A DNA stretch of 64,000 nucleotides from Ruegeria atlantica (GCF_001458195.1 NZ_CYPU01000011.1:124001-188000), one strand, 5' to 3'; counted from the first letter of the stretch, positions 9,040 through 17,465 are shown. Translations and numbers: made by a program. Notes: generated by a model from the sequence alone, not told the origin.

Positions 9040-9372
9040 TCATCCACCCCTCGAGCCGACCGCACGACAGTCGTCGCCCCCAAGCTCATGGGCCGGCAGA
9101 TCCGAGTGAAGCCACTGGGACATTTTCTGGGACAAGTCTTGTGGTGAAAGGCGCTTCGGGCCGGAGATAGCGCATTCCCAGATTACCAAAATCCGCCATC
9201 CCAGATCTTTTAGAAGCCGTTCGTTCTCAAGATCGCGCGCCCGGTTCCTTCTAAGCTTCGGTTCAAGAAGCAAGGCAGCGGCCAGGAAGCCCCATCGTGG
9301 AAAGCGATATCGAATGGGGCAAGTCTCAGGGTCTATTTGAAACATATTGTCTTCCTGATGGCTGGGCCCCAA
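9040..9372 (-). pseudogene. vsr: vsr very-short-patch repair endonuclease, 5' truncated
   Basis: Only the C-terminal part of Vsr is present: KLRRNRARDLENERLLKDLG followed by WRILVIWECAI and SQKMSQWL, matching the end of the fold. The conserved N-terminal domain with the metal-binding Asp and the zinc-binding FxHGCFWH region is missing, and the frame upstream (GFLAAALLLEP) does not resemble Vsr. The break lies close to the 3' end of the RND adaptor gene. The protein cannot be an active nickase. It was most likely an intact vsr paired with the C5 methylase before a recombination event. Confidence 0.75.
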
Positions 9373-9379
9373 AAGGGGC
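9366..9379 (-). other. GC hairpin at the island/RND operon junction
   Basis: A perfect GCCCC-AAAA-GGGGC stem-loop lies between the end of the adaptor gene (9395) and the vsr relic. It lacks a clear U-run. It may be what remains of the adaptor operon's transcription end. It marks the breakpoint between the two gene blocks. Confidence 0.35.
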
Positions 9380-9394
9380 TGGGGAAACCTTGGA

Positions 9395-10390
9395 TTACTC
9401 AGACGTCATTTGCCTGACCGCGTCCTCATCGACCTCGGTCAGAACCTTGACTTGCATGCCCGGCCTCAGAACATGTTGTGGATTGTCAAATTCAGCCCAC
9501 AGCGTCACAGTCCCCGCCGCTTCGGTCAGAGTGCTGCTGGCATGGGTCGGTTTTGAGGATATCGGATAGATCAGAGTGTCTGTCAGCATGAGCCTGATGG
9601 TCAGAAGCCCGAGAAACTCATCGGGGGAAGACAGCACCGAAGACATGAAGAGTTCAACTTGCGGCGCATACGGTTCTTCATAGGCCACCAACACAGGATC
9701 CAGCTGAACAACGCGGGCCAGAGGGGCGCCCGCTTCAAGCTCGACGTAGGCGCCAACGGACACGTTCGGGCGGCCGACGATCCCCGAAATTGGGGCTCGG
9801 ATCACGGTGCTTTCAAGATCGACCCGACTTGCGTCAAGCGCCACTTCAGCCAGGGCCATTGTAGCTTGCGCAGACGCCAGTTCGGCTTTTGCCTTCTGCA
9901 ACTGAGCGGTGGTCACAGTACCACGGTCGAAAAGGGTTTGCGCCCGGCTGTAGTTACTGTCGGCCAATTCGACGTCAGCCTGGGCGCCAAGCAAGCGGGC
10001 TTGAGCGGACCTGACGTTCAGTTCGAATTCAGTCGCATCCAGAGTAAACAGCGGATCGCCGGCTTTCACACTCTGCTCTGCAGAAAAATGGATCTGCGTA
10101 ATGACACTTTCAACAGTGCTTGAAATGTCGGTTTGGTTGGCGGCGACGACGCGGCCATCGAAAACCGCGCCTTCGGCGGCCCTTCGGATCAGATCAATCA
10201 GGTCTGACTTGTCCGTGATCGCAGATTGCGCAACGGCAGTGCTCCCCGTTAGGACCAATATGAGCAGCGCGATCAGAGCCACAAACGATTGCGTTCTTGG
10301 ACAGGCTGCCACGGGCCAGCGTTGCCTTACGTCCGACGCGTGTATCCGTGCAGCAGGTTGCGCGGTTTGGCCGTATTCAATTTCAGTCAT
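9395..10390 (-). CDS. RND efflux periplasmic adaptor subunit, probably shortened at the C-terminus
   Basis: A HlyD/AcrA-like membrane-fusion protein with a single membrane or signal segment near residues 33-52 (FVALIALLILVLTGSTAVAQ), the biotinyl-lipoyl half-motif VEVVITQ-like region DGRVVAANQTDISS, a coiled-coil hairpin (about 100-170), and the second lipoyl half STVIRAPISGIVGRPNVSVG. It ends soon after RPGMQVKVLTEV, where family members usually continue with a further 30-60 residue membrane-proximal domain. No inner-membrane pump gene follows. The pump and the adaptor tail were probably lost when the restriction island joined here. ATG 10390 is chosen because the upstream frame is not protein-like. 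Confidence 0.78.
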   Translation of the reverse strand: MTEIEYGQTAQPAARIHASDVRQRWPVAACPRTQSFVALIALLILVLTGSTAVAQSAITDKSDLIDLIRRAAEGAVFDGRVVAANQTDISSTVESVITQIHFSAEQSVKAGDPLFTLDATEFELNVRSAQARLLGAQADVELADSNYSRAQTLFDRGTVTTAQLQKAKAELASAQATMALAEVALDASRVDLESTVIRAPISGIVGRPNVSVGAYVELEAGAPLARVVQLDPVLVAYEEPYAPQVELFMSSVLSSPDEFLGLLTIRLMLTDTLIYPISSKPTHASSTLTEAAGTVTLWAEFDNPQHVLRPGMQVKVLTEVDEDAVRQMTSE

Positions 10391-10413
10391 GACGTTTGCT
10401 CCGTGTTTTGTCA

Positions 10414-10437
10414 GGGGCCGGTCCTGCGACCGGCCCC
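10414..10437 (-). other. intercistronic GC hairpin
   Basis: A nine-base-pair perfect stem (GGGGCCGGT with ACCGGCCCC, six-base loop) lies in the 58-base gap between the DUF1254 gene and the adaptor gene. There is no U-run on the minus-strand transcript, so it is more likely an mRNA-stabilising or partial-termination element than a full terminator. Confidence 0.5.
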
Positions 10438-10448
10438 GAAGCGACATC

Positions 10449-11969
10449 TCATTCCACCAGTTCAATTTCACCGGGCTGCCAGCTGCCATCCAGCCAGGGC
10501 TCAAGCGGGCCGTACATCCGGAGCGCGATGAACCACCCCTTGCCGGGAACGGATTGCAGCCAGTTGCTTTCCTTGCCTTCGGGAGGCGTCGGTCCGAAAT
10601 AGACGTCAATTGATCCGTCCGCGTTTTTCTGCATCCCCTCAGTATAGCTGTCGAGCGTCGGGAATTGCTGATCGGTCTGCAATTGCGAACGGGTCTGGGT
10701 GTCGTACATCGTGACCGCCCAGAAATCCTTGACTGGCACATCTGCAGGCATCGTCAGCTTGTAGGTCTTGGCGCCATCCAGCGGGCGTTTTTCGCTGTCC
10801 AGCATTGCCATGGTATAGTCCGACCCCTTGCCGGCGGCGCGGATCGCCATGGCGGGTGAGACCACGATGTAGCCGTAGTGATAGGTCGTCCGCCCATCAA
10901 GGTTGCGGCCCTCGCCCCGCATGAAGAAGGTGTTGCGGTCGGGGTAGGCCAGTACCCATGCGCTGTCCGCTCCAAAGACCTGAACGCCGGGGTCGCGCGG
11001 GAAATACGTATAGGCGCGCGCGATGCCATCGCCGATCTTCGCGGCGTCCTCAAGGATCGCCTGCATCCGGTCGTCAGGGGCGAAATCTTTGCCTTTCTCG
11101 ATCCCGATGGCTGCAAGCTGGCCAGTGCGCTCAACGCCCAGAAACCCTTCGGGTTCCTGCTGAATCACGTCGTTCAGGCCTGCGTAGAAACTGACATCGG
11201 TGGCAACAATCGTGTTCATTTCTTTGCCGGTGATATTCACGAACTCCATTTCAGGCGGGGTGTCGGCCTGCGACAGGGGATAGACCTTCAGGTTGTCGCG
11301 AATGTTCTTCGAGGCGGCCGCGACCCCGTCGGTCAGATAGCCGCGCATGAAGTTCCACACGCCGTAGGTTTTGGATTGAAAGACAAAATATCCGTCCGGC
11401 ACATCCCCGTCATAGCCCGGTGGCAGCACAAGGTATTTGCCGCCCTTGCCCTTGTCGGGGCCCGCCGCACCAAGATCGGTGATGTACTGAAACGCCATAT
11501 CGTCCAGAACCCCCAGCATGCCCGGCGGTATATCGACGACGGTCGGACCGTCCCGTTCCAGATCCAGGAAGCCAAAGGAATACATGGTCGACGTATTGCC
11601 GGTCAGGAAAAGCCCCTTGCTGTCCAGCAGCGTGTCGACGATGCAGATCTGGTGCGCCGCTGCACAGCCTGCCGCGCGCTGGCCTTCGCGCAGCGCATAG
11701 GCCGACATGGTTGGCATCGCGTTCAGCATCACCTCAACCGCGCGGGACCGGTCGAGATACTCATAGAGGGTTTCGACCGATGCGCCGTCCGGAACCCCGT
11801 CCCGATAGGTCAGCGTCCCGAGCGAACTGTCCACGCTGTCCGGCGTCGTGATCGAAGCGGGCAGGTCGGTGGTCATCTTCATTTGCGGGGCGTCGGCAAG
11901 TGCCGAAACGCCACTCAGCGCAAGCAGGCCTGCGCTCAATATTGCCGATACGTGTTTACCTGGTTTCAT
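10449..11969 (-). CDS. DUF1254/DUF1214 domain periplasmic protein
   Basis: A secreted protein of 506 residues with a signal peptide (HVSAILSAGLLALSGVSALA). It shows the DUF1254 N-terminal domain (region with TLYEYLDRSRAVEVMLNAMP) and the DUF1214 C-terminal domain (FWAVTMYDTQTRSQL, then GWFIALRMYGPLEPWLDGSW). The biochemical function of the family is not established. ATG 11969 is supported by AAGGAGAG eight bases upstream. Genes of this family often sit with AraC regulators and RND efflux genes, as here, and the adaptor gene follows directly. A degraded second copy lies upstream at 12232. Confidence 0.85.
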   Translation of the reverse strand: MKPGKHVSAILSAGLLALSGVSALADAPQMKMTTDLPASITTPDSVDSSLGTLTYRDGVPDGASVETLYEYLDRSRAVEVMLNAMPTMSAYALREGQRAAGCAAAHQICIVDTLLDSKGLFLTGNTSTMYSFGFLDLERDGPTVVDIPPGMLGVLDDMAFQYITDLGAAGPDKGKGGKYLVLPPGYDGDVPDGYFVFQSKTYGVWNFMRGYLTDGVAAASKNIRDNLKVYPLSQADTPPEMEFVNITGKEMNTIVATDVSFYAGLNDVIQQEPEGFLGVERTGQLAAIGIEKGKDFAPDDRMQAILEDAAKIGDGIARAYTYFPRDPGVQVFGADSAWVLAYPDRNTFFMRGEGRNLDGRTTYHYGYIVVSPAMAIRAAGKGSDYTMAMLDSEKRPLDGAKTYKLTMPADVPVKDFWAVTMYDTQTRSQLQTDQQFPTLDSYTEGMQKNADGSIDVYFGPTPPEGKESNWLQSVPGKGWFIALRMYGPLEPWLDGSWQPGEIELVE

Positions 11970-12052
11970 TTCTCTCTCCTTTGCATCTGCAGAGCTGAAC
12001 AATTCAGGGCAGCGATAAATCCACTCCAAGTATGGTCGTTCCGCTTCGGGCG

Positions 12053-12071
12053 TTTTGGTCCGATCGCGCCA
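12053..12071. repeat. 19-bp direct repeat, copy A
   Basis: The sequence TTTTGGTCCGATCGCGCCA occurs here, just upstream of the intact DUF1254 gene, and again without mismatch at 12469-12487 beside the AraC stop. The pair flanks the degraded DUF1254 tail and may mark a past duplication or deletion. Confidence 0.6.
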
Positions 12072-12186
12072 CTTGAAAGGACGCGCTCTGTCGTGCAGCG
12101 CCGTGATTGCAAACCACGCTTCTTAATCGAAGAAGGACCGTGAATGGAACGGTATGCGGCCTGTGAAGATGCGCCAAATGCAAACA

Positions 12187-12241
12187 GGCCAGGGTGACCC
12201 CGGCCCGCTGATACTAATCTTTTGGTCGAATCTATTCGACC
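12187..12241. other. hairpin and perfect palindrome downstream of DUF1254 relic
   Basis: Bases 12187-12205 form an imperfect GGCCAGGGT/ACCCCGGCC stem, placed after the relic's stop just as the 10414-10437 hairpin follows the intact gene. Bases 12224-12241 form a perfect 18-bp palindrome (GGTCGAAT-CT-ATTCGACC) that overlaps the relic's stop codon. The latter could be an operator or hairpin; I cannot decide. Confidence 0.45.
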
Positions 12242-12320
12242 ATCACCACATCATTTGGCACCCAGGTCTTGTCGTTAAAGGCCTTGAGGGGACCGTAGTA
12301 GCGTATGTAAGCCAACTGAA
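12232..12320 (-). pseudogene. C-terminal remnant of a second DUF1254/DUF1214 gene
   Basis: Reading the minus strand gives AYIRYYGPLKAFNDKTWVPN then DVVMVE and a stop. This parallels the C-terminus of the intact neighbour (ALRMYGPLEPWLDGSWQPGE). No upstream frame continues the similarity, so only the last 30 or so codons of a tandem paralogue survive. The surrounding stretch (12072-12231 and 12321-12489) shows no other gene. Confidence 0.6.
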
Positions 12321-12468
12321 CTGACGAGCGCCAGAATGCTGGCACCGCAAAGCGCGTTTCGGAGGGGCAGACCTGTCATGTGTTTTCTCCTGAGCTATCC
12401 AAGGGACCCACGCGCGATGTTGTGCGCATGAGTCGATGTCTTGGATGGTGTCGGAGAACGTGCGCCGT

Positions 12469-12487
12469 TTTTGGTCCGATCGCGCCA
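12469..12487. repeat. 19-bp direct repeat, copy B
   Basis: Second exact copy of the repeat at 12053-12071, located two bases downstream of the AraC-family stop codon. Confidence 0.6.
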
Positions 12488-12489
12488 AA

Positions 12490-13494
12490 TCAGGCGACGC
12501 GTTGGCGACCAAACATCTCGCGGCGATACTTCCCCGGGCTGATCCCGGCGACACGTCGAAAACTGCGTCCGAAATTGGACTGGTTTTCATAGCCAAACAT
12601 CATCGCAATATCGATCAGCGGCATGTCGGAATCCCTTAACATCTCGGCCGCCATTTCGAAACGTGTGGTTTCGATGAGTTCTGAATAGCTGGAACCCGAT
12701 TGCTTGAGTTTGCGTTGCAGCGACCTTGGACTCACCCCCATGACATCTGCGAGCACCTCGATTTTGGGGGCTACTTGGAGCAGATAGGGACGTATCAGAC
12801 GTTTCAGGTTTTCCGTCCCGTCCAGTTTGTTGGGGGTGTTCGGCTCCGGCACCTGTGCCGCCGCGCAGGTCAGTTTGCTGGCCGCCAGAACAGACGATGG
12901 CAGGATGATCGACGTGTGGGCCGATTGCGTGAGGAAACGTGTATTCGGGTTCGCCGCGCGTGCGGCGTCGCAGACGCTGAAATCAGACTTGAACCTGATC
13001 TCGTCCGGAGACCAGTTTTCGCCGGTGATACTGCGAACAGCCTCAATCAAAACCGTGACCTGAGTCCATTCCGAGATTGGGTCGCTCGGTATTTCGGACG
13101 ACTTGCTGTCACAATAGACTTCGGCACTGCCATTGAAACCGATAAGGCCAACACGCGTATCAGAGTCTTCAAGGGCGATCAGGTTGGACAGGCAGTCGAG
13201 ACGTGCCTTGACAGTGGGGAAGGATCGCAGTGCCGTCAGCAGCTCGGCACTGAAGCTCGACGATGAAAACTTCTGGACCCAAAGCCAGCCCAGATCATCT
13301 ACACCTTCAAGCCTTGCGCTTCTGGTGAGGAAGTCCATGGAAAGGATATTGCTGACAAGTTCTTCCGGTGTTTCCTCAACCATTGTCGGCAATTTCGCCC
13401 TTGCCAACTCACGTTCGACCGAAGCGCCAATATCGCGCAGGACGTCAATGAACGGGATCAGGTAGGCCGCCCGGCATGTCGAAATCTTGTCCAT
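12490..13494 (-). CDS. AraC-family transcriptional regulator with N-terminal sensor domain
   Basis: A 334-residue regulator. Residues 1-210 form the AraC arabinose-binding-type (OruR/ArgR-like) sensor region. The C-terminal 100 residues hold two HTH motifs, LADVMGVSPRSLQRKLKQSG and IAMMFGYENQSNFGRSFRRV, ending GISPGKYRREM. It is upstream of and on the same strand as the DUF1254/RND genes and is the likely regulator of that operon; the ligand is unknown. It is divergent from the headless AraC gene at 13604, and the 109-base gap between them should contain both promoters. Confidence 0.9.
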   Translation of the reverse strand: MDKISTCRAAYLIPFIDVLRDIGASVERELARAKLPTMVEETPEELVSNILSMDFLTRSARLEGVDDLGWLWVQKFSSSSFSAELLTALRSFPTVKARLDCLSNLIALEDSDTRVGLIGFNGSAEVYCDSKSSEIPSDPISEWTQVTVLIEAVRSITGENWSPDEIRFKSDFSVCDAARAANPNTRFLTQSAHTSIILPSSVLAASKLTCAAAQVPEPNTPNKLDGTENLKRLIRPYLLQVAPKIEVLADVMGVSPRSLQRKLKQSGSSYSELIETTRFEMAAEMLRDSDMPLIDIAMMFGYENQSNFGRSFRRVAGISPGKYRREMFGRQRVA

Positions 13495-13603
13495 CTTCCC
13501 CCAAAAACACTTCGCGACCTGGTTATTAAGTCAATCGACGACAATTTGACAACTTGCGATGCCAATATTGATCATTTCGCGCCACTTGTTGCCATTGTGA
13601 AGC

Positions 13604-14053
13604 ATGGCGTGTTCGGACCAAACACTGCGCTTGATTCGGCTATACTTGGGGCGATTTTCTCATACTCCGAATGGTGTCGACTTGATCCAGCGCAAGACTT
13701 TCACCAATATTCAGACAGTAGAACGCGCCGTCCGGTGCGCGTCTCGGACCACCTGTTCCAGCTTGAAGGGCGTTGCCGAAGAGATCGGTATGAGCCCCAG
13801 ATCACTCCAGCGTCTGCTGATGGAACAGGGGACGAGTTTTTCTCAGCTCCTCGACAGTTCCAGGCGACAAAGGGCGGTTCAGCTTTTGGTGAGGGAGGAT
13901 CTGAACCTATCTGAAATCGCACGGATGCTTGGATACAGCGACCCAAGCAACTTTGGACGCGCGGTTCGAAAATGGACAGGACAAACCCCCAAGCAGTGGC
14001 GAGCAAGTCTTTTGCGTGACCGCAGGCAGGGTATCGCGCACCAAATGTCCTGA
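13604..14053 (+). pseudogene. AraC-type HTH protein lacking the sensor domain (probable remnant)
   Basis: Only the DNA-binding half of an AraC regulator is present: EEIGMSPRSLQRLLMEQGTS and IARMLGYSDPSNFGRAVRKW, ending TGQTPKQW. The first 45 residues do not resemble a ligand-binding domain, whereas related regulators have about 200 residues there. Stand-alone HTH AraC proteins exist, so it may still bind DNA, but the closest parallel is the full-length neighbour, which suggests truncation. The 270 bases that follow up to 14326 hold no gene I can support. Confidence 0.6.
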
Positions 14054-14326
14054 TTATCCCAACTACACGATGTCAGGCGGCACCAGGCCCGGGTATTCTG
14101 GATTGTTGCCTGTCCGCGCGCCCGCAGATGCCGCGCTTGACCCGTCGTGTTCAGGGCTTTCTTTGAGTGATCCGAGAGAGTGGCGCGATATGACCAAAAC
14201 CAGAGGACATGTTCCGCCAGTTGTTTACCCGAGGGACCGACTCGGTCGTTTGGGAGGCTGGACATCAAACGCCTTCACAGCGGATGGTGGGTCCAAACAA
14301 TGAGCGTATGGCGCAAGGAAGAAGAC

Positions 14327-16291
14327 ATGGCGTTTTTCAGATTTCTGCTCGTGGCTTTGGTCTCGCTGTTCTGCGCCTCTCAGGTCTCAGCACAAGAGGC
14401 GAACCAGGGAAGTGTCGCCAGCGAACTGGATTCGATGCTTGAGAAGATCGAAACCGCCGAGATCAACCCGATCCGGACGGAAAGCCCGCGCAACACTTTG
14501 CAGTCGCTATACCAGTTGCGCGATGACCTTGAAACTTCGCTGGGCGCATACTGGCAGCAGCAGAACACCTCGAACGCGGCTCAGATTACACTTGCGATCG
14601 GGCAGATCAGAGCCCTGATCGATCTGTCGCAATTGCCATTAGCCTCTCGTCGCGAGACCGGATCGCAAACGGCTTTGTACCTTCTGGACATCCTTGGGCG
14701 GGTCAAAGCCATCGACGCTGCGGTCCTTCCCGGGCCTGACGATCTTGATGATCAACCCACCACCGGATTTCGTCTGCCCGGCACACCCCTGCGCATCGTT
14801 GAAATAGTCGAAGGTAACCGTGCCGGGGAGTACCTGTTTTCTGCGGACACAGTCCGCAGCGCGCCCAGATTTTATGCTGGCCTGAGAACGCTTCCGCTTC
14901 GGTCGTCACTTCCGATAACATCATGGGACGATACGAGCCGCCAGCTTGCTGGTCCATGGATCCCAAACGCCGGAGTCGCGAAACTGCCGAATTTCATGAA
15001 GCGCTCTATTCTCGACACTCCGATCTGGAAGATTCTGTTAGTCATCTTGTTGTCTATCGCATCAGGCGTTGTCCTGCGCGTCTGGCATCGATTGCTGGTT
15101 GAGTGGCTGACAGACGACCCGGTCAAAATTGTCCGTCTCAGGATCCTGAGCCCGATTGGCATAATGATTGCACTGCTCTGGCTTCAGCACGTGTTTTCGT
15201 TTCAGGTCAACACCACCGGACGCTTCTTCGATCTGACTGAATCTTGCCTTGTCGTGGTCTTCTACATCGCCGCCACAGGGGCCTTCTGGACCATGTCCAG
15301 AGCCTTCTTCGAAACCGTCATAGTGGATCCGAGGCGCACAAATCAAAGTCTCGATGACAGTTTTATCCGGTTGGTGGGGCAGATCATCGGGTTTATCGGC
15401 GGCGTCCTGATCCTGGGGTACGGAGCACATGAATTGGGCGTTCCGGTTCTCAGCATGATTGCAGGTTTCGGGATCGGCGGCATTGCCGTAGCACTTGCGG
15501 TCAGGCCGACGCTGGAGAACCTGATCGGTGGATTCATCCTGTTCATTGATAAGCCGGTCCGGGTTGGCGACTACTGCACCTTCGGCGATCAGAGCGGAAC
15601 CGTTGAAAACATTGGCGTGCGCTCGACCCAGCTGCGTGCGATTGATCGCACGCAGATCTCCATTCCGAATGCGCAATTCGCCGACATGCAGATCGTCAAC
15701 TGGGCCAAATGCGACACGATGTTGATCAACGAAACCCTGGGTCTGCGCTTCGAGACGGATGCAGAGCAAATGCGGTATGTTCTCGCAAAAATCCGCGAAA
15801 TGCTGCACTCCCATCCGCGGATTGAGGCCGAAACGATCCGCGTCCGGTTCATCGGGTTTGGTGAATCGTCTAAAAATGTTAATTTACGCATCTATGCCAA
15901 GACGAGGGAGTGGAACGATTTCTACTCTATCAGAGAGGACATACTCCTGCGGATCGATGACATCGTGGAGGCGTCCGGTACTGGCTTCGCATTCCCGTCT
16001 CAGACGCTCTACTGGAGCCGCGATCCCGGCCTGGATACTGAGCGCACGGAACAGGCGCACCAGGAAGTCGCGACCTGGCGACGGCAGCGGCAACTGCCGT
16101 TTCCGCGCTTTTCCGGCACAGCGCTTGAGGCTCTCTCTGGCAAATTGAAGTATCCGCCACCGGGGTCTCCAGACTATTTCGCGACCGATGAGGAACTCGC
16201 CGAAGGTGGCGAAACGCTTTCAGCGGATGAGCCGCAAGACCCGGTTTCGGAAAGAAATTTGGATGAGAAGCCTGGCAAATCCGGTGACTGA
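14327..16291 (+). CDS. MscS-family mechanosensitive ion channel with large periplasmic domain
   Basis: A 654-residue protein: signal peptide (FRFLLVALVSLFCASQVSAQ), a coiled helical periplasmic domain (about 25-215), several membrane segments between about 230 and 400, then the MscS core. The pore helix region IAGFGIGGIAVALAVRPT, the beta domain IGGFILFIDKPVRVGDYC with VENIGVRSTQLRAIDRTQ, and the cytoplasmic alpha/beta cage are all visible. ATG 14327 is favoured over the upstream ATG 14301 because AAGGAAG lies eight bases before it and a signal peptide follows at once. It probably releases solutes on osmotic downshock. No operon partner. Confidence 0.9.
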   Translation: MAFFRFLLVALVSLFCASQVSAQEANQGSVASELDSMLEKIETAEINPIRTESPRNTLQSLYQLRDDLETSLGAYWQQQNTSNAAQITLAIGQIRALIDLSQLPLASRRETGSQTALYLLDILGRVKAIDAAVLPGPDDLDDQPTTGFRLPGTPLRIVEIVEGNRAGEYLFSADTVRSAPRFYAGLRTLPLRSSLPITSWDDTSRQLAGPWIPNAGVAKLPNFMKRSILDTPIWKILLVILLSIASGVVLRVWHRLLVEWLTDDPVKIVRLRILSPIGIMIALLWLQHVFSFQVNTTGRFFDLTESCLVVVFYIAATGAFWTMSRAFFETVIVDPRRTNQSLDDSFIRLVGQIIGFIGGVLILGYGAHELGVPVLSMIAGFGIGGIAVALAVRPTLENLIGGFILFIDKPVRVGDYCTFGDQSGTVENIGVRSTQLRAIDRTQISIPNAQFADMQIVNWAKCDTMLINETLGLRFETDAEQMRYVLAKIREMLHSHPRIEAETIRVRFIGFGESSKNVNLRIYAKTREWNDFYSIREDILLRIDDIVEASGTGFAFPSQTLYWSRDPGLDTERTEQAHQEVATWRRQRQLPFPRFSGTALEALSGKLKYPPPGSPDYFATDEELAEGGETLSADEPQDPVSERNLDEKPGKSGD

Positions 16292-16475
16292 AATTTTGGC
16301 GCGTCGACTACTGGCGAATTTGCTCTGCCGGCAGCGGGCAAGTGGATCAGAGTTTTCAAGTTGGATCTCAGTCGCGTTTGCAGCAAGCGGGACTCCAAAC
16401 CATAGGTCGGCATAGTAAATTCAATGGGTTAGTGGGTGGAGAAGGTTCGACGGGGGTCCCGTTCCCTCCGAGACG

Positions 16476-16499
16476 AGTTCGAATTGGTCTGACAGCACC
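16476..16499. mobile_element. solitary right-end relic of an IS6-family element
   Basis: The sequence GTTCGAATTGGTCTGACAGC followed by ACC matches the right terminal region of the IS6 elements ending at 23654 and 62067. No transposase reading frame accompanies it, so it is an end left behind by deletion. It lies in the 577-base gap 16292-16868. Confidence 0.6.
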
Positions 16500-16599
16500 G
16501 CCATTAAAATCAATTATTTGGCGGAAATTTGGTAGCTGGCAAAGACGGCTGCGTCAGTCTGGTGTCAGTCACGGCGCTTCAACTCATCCCGTAAGATTC

Positions 16600-16831
16600 G
16601 CTCGGCCAGTTTCAGCCCAGCAGCCGCGCAATCGTTTGCACTGGGTTCCAAGGCATCCGCTTGAACGGTTGGCAGATCGCGCCAAGACTTTTGCGTCTCA
16701 ACCTGTACGGTGTGCTCGACGTCGCCTTCCCGATAGAAAAGAAACCGATCGGGTCGATGGGTACCGTCGGTTTCTTGGTTCTATTTATCTACCTGCTGAT
16801 AACGATGGCGGTGCGGTCAATTAGGACTTAG
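16600..16831 (+). pseudogene. possible C-terminal remnant of a membrane protein
   Basis: One frame is open to a TAG at 16829-16831 and ends with a convincing transmembrane helix, MGTVGFLVLFIYLLITMAV, followed by a short basic tail (RSIRT). Upstream it reads YGVLDVAFPIEKKPIGS but has no good start or ribosome-binding site. It looks like the last segment of a larger integral membrane protein cut by the IS6 event 100-130 bases upstream. Family not recognised. Confidence 0.35.
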
Positions 16832-16868
16832 GTCGCTCGGCATGACAGGATTTGGGAGCAACAAAGTG

Positions 16869-17465
16869 ATGACCGACAACGAGAACTACCTTTCCACAGA
16901 TGAGGCGCATGACGTTTTGATTTCGCTGAGCGAAGTATTGCATCAGATGGAACGGGTCGTGTCGGGCAACATACACTGTTGGAAATGGGCTGCTATCGCC
17001 ATGGCTAGCGCAGTTAACGGCGCATTGACTTGTCATTTGTCAGGTACGATGCAGGTCGGAGCGCTTACAGAAGATGATGCAATAGCAACCATGGATGCCT
17101 TGCAAAACGGCAGCCACGATGAATTGCCCAAAAGGCCAAAGTTGGCAAACCCACATGAATTATTGAAACGCGCACGACGAGAGGACAAGCGTTTTGAGCG
17201 TGCTGGGTGCGTTTTGGAATTTAGTGCAGAACAGAAACGCGCGTTCAAAAGGCTGTTCGAAATTCGCAACGATTTCTCGCATTTTGAACCGAAAGGTTGG
17301 AGCATCGAAGTAAGTGGCATGCCTTCAATAATGCTCAACTGTCTGAAAATAATCGAACAAACTTACGACGCTTTGTGGGCATTTCGTCATCTTTGCGACG
17401 ATGACCATGAGGAAATCACCAAACTGATGGACGCGCTAAAAACGGTGCTCGTGAACAAAAGGTAG
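16869..17465 (+). CDS. hypothetical protein with HEPN-like RxxxxH motif
   Basis: A helical protein of 198 residues (MTDNENYLSTDEAHDVLISL...). Its most telling feature is FEIRNDFSHFEP near residue 140, an Arg-x4-His signature like that of HEPN ribonuclease folds. The rest is long helices without membrane segments. ATG 16869 is chosen over the ATG nine codons upstream because GGGAG lies 10-13 bases before it. No partner nucleotidyltransferase gene is adjacent. HEPN assignment rests on one motif and is tentative. Base composition is lower in GC than the flanks, consistent with transfer. Confidence 0.65.
   Translation: MTDNENYLSTDEAHDVLISLSEVLHQMERVVSGNIHCWKWAAIAMASAVNGALTCHLSGTMQVGALTEDDAIATMDALQNGSHDELPKRPKLANPHELLKRARREDKRFERAGCVLEFSAEQKRAFKRLFEIRNDFSHFEPKGWSIEVSGMPSIMLNCLKIIEQTYDALWAFRHLCDDDHEEITKLMDALKTVLVNKR

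Noticed and set aside
10878..12143. Plus-strand frame of 421 codons opposite the DUF1254 gene
   Set aside because: Mirror frame of high-GC coding DNA. The minus strand has a signal peptide, ribosome-binding site and domain matches; the plus frame has none.
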